Source: C00003060 sp964440795 (GTDB lineage Bacteria; Desulfobacterota; Desulfobacteria; Desulfobacterales; C00003060). From it: 64,000 bases of DNA. Below the pieces are notes generated by a model that did not search any database, was not told the DNA's origin, and was given only the letters and a program-made list of their open reading frames with translations. Shown here piece by piece: positions 61,550-64,000 of this stretch. Where the stretch lies: the NCBI GenBank assembly GCA_964440795.1, contig CAYTTQ010000004.1:1-64000 (forward strand). Reading direction: 5' to 3'. How positions within the stretch are numbered: the stretch's first letter is position 1; each line of letters starts with the position of its first letter. The position numbers and the translations under genes were made by a program.

Positions 61550-61792
61550 TTACGTTTCGTCTTCTTCGTCGTCGGGGGCAGTGGTCTTTTTGCTTGCCAT
61601 ATAAAGGGAAAAGAATTTGCGTATCCCCCCGACGATCAAGAACGCGCCGATGAAATAACGGGCAAAGTTCAAAAAACCACTGTCGTTTCCCGCACGAATC
61701 GCATAGGGGGTCTTGAACAACAACAAAATGCCCATTGCCGTCAGTAGAGCGGCCCACACGAGTTGGACCCCATTGTTCCGGTCAAAGCCCAT
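61550..61792 (-). CDS. Small membrane protein, unknown function
   Basis: An 80-residue protein with two membrane segments (VWAALLTAMGILLLF and YFIGAFLIVGGIRKFF) and an acidic tail (DDEEDET). The ATG at 61792 has AGGAG 5 bases upstream, so an in-frame start at 61810 is less likely. It is 26 bp upstream of the GAF-PilB gene on the same strand, under the promoter at 61847-61875, which suggests a link with the pilus or just co-transcription. I do not recognise a family. Confidence 0.72.
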   Translation of the reverse strand: MGFDRNNGVQLVWAALLTAMGILLLFKTPYAIRAGNDSGFLNFARYFIGAFLIVGGIRKFFSLYMASKKTTAPDDEEDET

Positions 61793-61846
61793 GTAAACTC
61801 CTATGTACACCGAGATAGTGGAATGAATTGGCGAAAACCCGGTGTC

Positions 61847-61875
61847 ACTCTACGACAGCTTGTCTAAGATGTCAA
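61847..61875 (-). promoter_or_regulatory. Promoter of the small membrane protein-pilB operon
   Basis: On the minus strand TTGACA (61870-61875) and TAGAGT (61847-61852) are 17 bp apart, 55 bp before the ATG at 61792. Confidence 0.65.
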
Positions 61876-62287
61876 TCCTGTTGAGTATCCCGAAAACCGG
61901 GAAGGGTCCAAAAGATCCGCAGGCCTTACGGCGCTTGCCGCTACTGTCATCTTCGGGACACCGTTGCCATGAATCCGGGCTCATGACCTGCCTATGCATT
62001 TCAGGGGTAACTGATAAATACCTCTGATTATCCTTCGGTTGTTCCCGTTAAAACCTTTAGGGGGTTTGGGGGGAGAAAATAGAGTGGATCAATTCGCTTT
62101 GGTGCGGCGATGAGACACCGAGGGAACACCGCCTGCCGACCTCAGCCCGTATGCACGGAACCGGTCAGGTCTGTCCGCTTAGGGCTGTCCGGCCCTGTCC
62201 GTCCTTCCCGCTGTGCGCTCGGGCACCTCAAAGGGGCCTACACAACGTCTGGCCCCGGGGTAATGGGCGGCTCAATAGTCGGAATCC
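61876..62287. other. Gene-poor stretch
   Basis: No convincing gene in 412 bp. A hairpin TCCCG-AAAAC-CGGGA occurs near 61890-61905 without a T-run. A reading frame at 62110-62334 is rich in Pro/Arg/Val and looks spurious. I searched by eye for cobalamin, c-di-GMP and SAM riboswitch cores and saw none. Confidence 0.5.
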
Positions 62288-62545
62288 TTACAGCCCCGGT
62301 GACAGCTGTCCCGGTTCGGTCGTGTCGGCCTTGATTAGGTTCAGGCGTTTCAACTCATAAAAGCATGCCGCCGTGTGAGCCTTGGGAATTTTGATGCTGG
62401 CAAGGCACGTGCTGCGGTCCGTTTCCATGGTGCCACCATGTTTTTCAACGATAAAACGGATGCACGACATGTAAAGGATATGAAGCCTAACCTTTTCAGT
62501 GGTCGATAAACATGTTATGTCCCAAAAATCCTTATTCATGCGCAT
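62288..62545 (-). CDS. Small hypothetical protein (85 aa)
   Basis: The product has a coherent soluble pattern: NKDFWDITCLSTTEKVRLHI, YMSCIRFIVEKHGGTMETD and a late HTAACFYELKRLNL. The phrase RFIVEKHGGTME resembles the start of the ATP-lid part of kinase-type ATPases, but no other element of that domain is present. I think similar small proteins exist in other Desulfobacterota, from memory only. No good ribosome binding site precedes either possible ATG (62545 or 62539), so confidence is limited. Confidence 0.5.
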   Translation of the reverse strand: MRMNKDFWDITCLSTTEKVRLHILYMSCIRFIVEKHGGTMETDRSTCLASIKIPKAHTAACFYELKRLNLIKADTTEPGQLSPGL

Positions 62546-62824
62546 TCAATTATGAAAGCATCGTGCCAAAGCGGCCATGGTGGCAGTTTATGTAATAATA
62601 CAAGATGCTTATATTAGATGTGGTCCGTGTTTACGAGGGAGTGAATTGGGTAATTAATCTCCTATCCTGGGAAATAAAGTGCCCACTTTGAGAAGGAAAG
62701 GTGACATCGGTGCCGATTACCGAGGCCTTTGGGCTGGGGCTGAAGGCATGGTCCCTGATGGGCCGGACATATCGGGAATTTCTCACCCATGGAGGAAAAA
62801 ATTGAGGCGGAACAAGGAGGACCC

Positions 62825-63433
62825 ATGAACGGGCGGTTTGAACCAATAGATACCGGTCTAACCTATGAGCGGGCCAAAAAGCTATTCGATGATTACGTCC
62901 AAGATGTGGGCGTTCGCATGCATTGTAGAGAATCGGAGGAGGTCATGCGGGCGCTGGCCAGGCACTTCGGGCAAGATGAGGAGCAGTGGGGTATTTTGGG
63001 GTTGCTTCACGATATTGATTTTGATCGGACAAAGAGTGATCCGGTAAGCCATTGTGTCCTGGCCAGAGACATCTTGGCGGAGGCGGGGATGTCCGAAGAG
63101 GCCATTGGTGTTATTTGTTCTCATGCCTGGGGCACCAGTTGCGGCGGTGGCGACGTACAAGACAAAAAACGGGCCCGGCATATCGAACATGTGCTGGTGG
63201 CGGGTGAAACCGTGACCGGCCTGATCTACGCGACGGCACTGATGAACCCTGAAAAGAAGCTGGCCAACGTAACGGTGAAATCGCTCAAGAAGAAGTTTAA
63301 AAGCAAGGCCTTCGCGAAAAATTGCGACCGCGCCTTTATTCGGGAAATTGAAAACACCGGTTTAGCGTTAGAGGCCTTTCTGGGTGTCGCCCTTCAGGCC
63401 ATGCAGGGCATGAGTGACGAGTTGGGCCTGTAG
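62825..63433 (+). CDS. HD-domain protein, putative metal-dependent phosphohydrolase
   Basis: The 202-residue protein has the HD-family layout: a helix with H near VRMHCRESEEVMRALA, the metal-binding pair in LGLLHDIDFDR, and a distal histidine in VICSHAWG. HD enzymes remove phosphate from nucleotides or cleave phosphodiesters, and many act on nucleotide signals; the substrate here is unknown. ATG 62825 has AAGGAGG at 62814-62820 directly before it, making the in-frame ATG at 62789 unlikely. It stands alone on the plus strand. Confidence 0.85.
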   Translation: MNGRFEPIDTGLTYERAKKLFDDYVQDVGVRMHCRESEEVMRALARHFGQDEEQWGILGLLHDIDFDRTKSDPVSHCVLARDILAEAGMSEEAIGVICSHAWGTSCGGGDVQDKKRARHIEHVLVAGETVTGLIYATALMNPEKKLANVTVKSLKKKFKSKAFAKNCDRAFIREIENTGLALEAFLGVALQAMQGMSDELGL

Positions 63434-63448
63434 TGGGCCTGTAGCTGG

Positions 63449-64000
63449 TCAGGAATGCGGACTGCATAAGAAATTCGAGATCAGGTGGGTTGCTTCCCGA
63501 CGGACTTTGGCGTGCGACAAAAAGTGATCCGCTTTGAGGCAGTGGAAACGGGCCTGCGGGCAAACGGCCCGGATGTTCTGGCGGTAGTCGTTATAGATAT
63601 TAAGGATGGAATCCTTCTGGGCGTGGAGGCACAATACCGGTATGTCATCCACACGAACACCTTCCAGGGGCTCGAGGGTCAAGAACTCGAAAATGATTTT
63701 GGCCAGAGCGGCTCGGCGTCGTTTCAACGTGCCGAAGTGGTCTTTTCCCTTGGTGATGCCCGGAAACAATCGATCGGTATATTGTTTCAAGGCGGCGGGG
63801 AAACCGGTAAAGGTGTTTCGCCTGTAAAACGCCTGACGATAATGGGACAGAAAAGCGGTCAACATGACTTCCGGGAAAAATCCGGGAACGGCATTGATCA
63901 AAACAATGCCTGCCAGGGATTGCTTCAGGCGATGAACGGCGGAGAGAAGGGGGATAGCCCCATAACATGAGGCGATGCCGAAGAGGGGCACCGCCTCTCG
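63449..64000 (-). CDS. Alpha/beta hydrolase with cysteine nucleophile, C-terminal part
   Basis: The gene continues beyond the window; its N-terminus is missing. The visible part starts REAVPLFGIASCYGAIPLL: by the small-x-nucleophile-x-small rule the catalytic residue is cysteine (A-S-C-Y-G), not serine. The acid is likely in PVLCLHAQKDSILN and the histidine in CLKADHFLSH. A lid-like helical insert lies between. Cysteine nucleophiles are known in dienelactone hydrolase-type enzymes. Substrate unknown. It converges on the HD gene with 15 bp between stops. Confidence 0.75.
   Translation of the reverse strand, partial: REAVPLFGIASCYGAIPLLSAVHRLKQSLAGIVLINAVPGFFPEVMLTAFLSHYRQAFYRRNTFTGFPAALKQYTDRLFPGITKGKDHFGTLKRRRAALAKIIFEFLTLEPLEGVRVDDIPVLCLHAQKDSILNIYNDYRQNIRAVCPQARFHCLKADHFLSHAKVRREATHLISNFLCSPHS

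Noticed and set aside
61876..62287. c-di-GMP (GEMM) or cobalamin riboswitch in the gene-poor stretch
   Set aside because: The invariant core sequences of these riboswitches are not present on either strand.
62110..62334. 74-codon frame on the plus strand
   Set aside because: Rich in Pro, Arg, Val and Ser, without ribosome binding site or family similarity; overlaps the more plausible minus-strand gene.
62553..62568. Sigma-54-like sequence before the 85-aa gene (minus strand, TGGCACGATGCTTTCA)
   Set aside because: The essential GC of the -12 element is TC, and the ATG would be only about 10 bases away.

Overview
The window reads as a chromosomal segment of a Gram-negative bacterium of the Desulfobacterota (former Deltaproteobacteria), most likely Desulfobacteria. 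The grounds are inference from gene content: LolA and an mDAP-type MurE (DNPR motif) indicate a diderm cell, RNase J sits beside FtsK, and the type IV pilus ATPases, GAF-PilB, bactofilin and sigma-54 promoters fit that group. No rRNA, tRNA, CRISPR array, transposase or prophage was seen. Almost all of the sequence is coding and most of it is housekeeping.

Layout. 1-3.7 kb (+): the end of pgsA, then radA, rlmE, yebC and an H-protein-like gene that lacks the lipoyl lysine. 3.7-14.3 kb (-): nadA, lolA-ftsK-rnj-plsC with overlapping ends, a small unknown gene, grpE-dnaK with a good promoter and terminator, and a radical SAM gene. 14.4-14.6 kb (-): a long, Bacillus-type SRP RNA with an Alu-like 5' domain. 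14.8-20.9 kb (+): tilS-ftsH-folP-ybbR-coaX. 20.9-24.2 kb (-): yggT, pilT, a pilU-like ATPase and a zinc-ribbon/pseudo-receiver protein. 24.2-24.9 kb: a 730-bp intergenic block with a pilT-operon promoter, a candidate sigma-54-dependent small RNA, a 184-bp palindrome-ended repeat element and a second sigma-54 promoter. 24.9-28.6 kb (+): a signalling operon (HTH protein, HPt, REC-GGDEF, REC-PAS-kinase-REC).

28.6-48.5 kb (-): a nearly complete division and cell-wall (dcw) cluster in the order mraZ-rsmH-ftsL-ftsI-murE-murF-mraY-murD-ftsW-murG-murC-murB-ftsQ-ftsA-ftsZ, followed by a B12-type radical SAM gene and preceded by mltG. Many junctions are ATGA or TAATG overlaps, which implies translational coupling. 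MraZ-type repeats lie at the cluster promoter. 48.6-54.4 kb: a DUF5131 gene, bactofilin, a TraB-family membrane protein, a divergent YchF-like GTPase, an orphan ParA and a hypothetical protein that may have a degenerate nuclease fold. 54.5-64 kb: gph, an ABC-F ATPase, a membrane M48 peptidase with TPRs, GAF-PilB, a gene-poor stretch, an HD-domain protein and the C-terminal part of an alpha/beta hydrolase.

The strongest candidate for something undescribed is the 24.2-28.6 kb locus. There a short RNA with a CU-rich hairpin loop and a four-gene phosphorelay/c-di-GMP operon each have a -24/-12 promoter, next to the divergent pilT operon. A GAF/MshEN pilus-extension ATPase lies elsewhere in the window, so a link between sigma-54, phosphorelay, c-di-GMP and pili is a reasonable hypothesis, not a demonstrated one.
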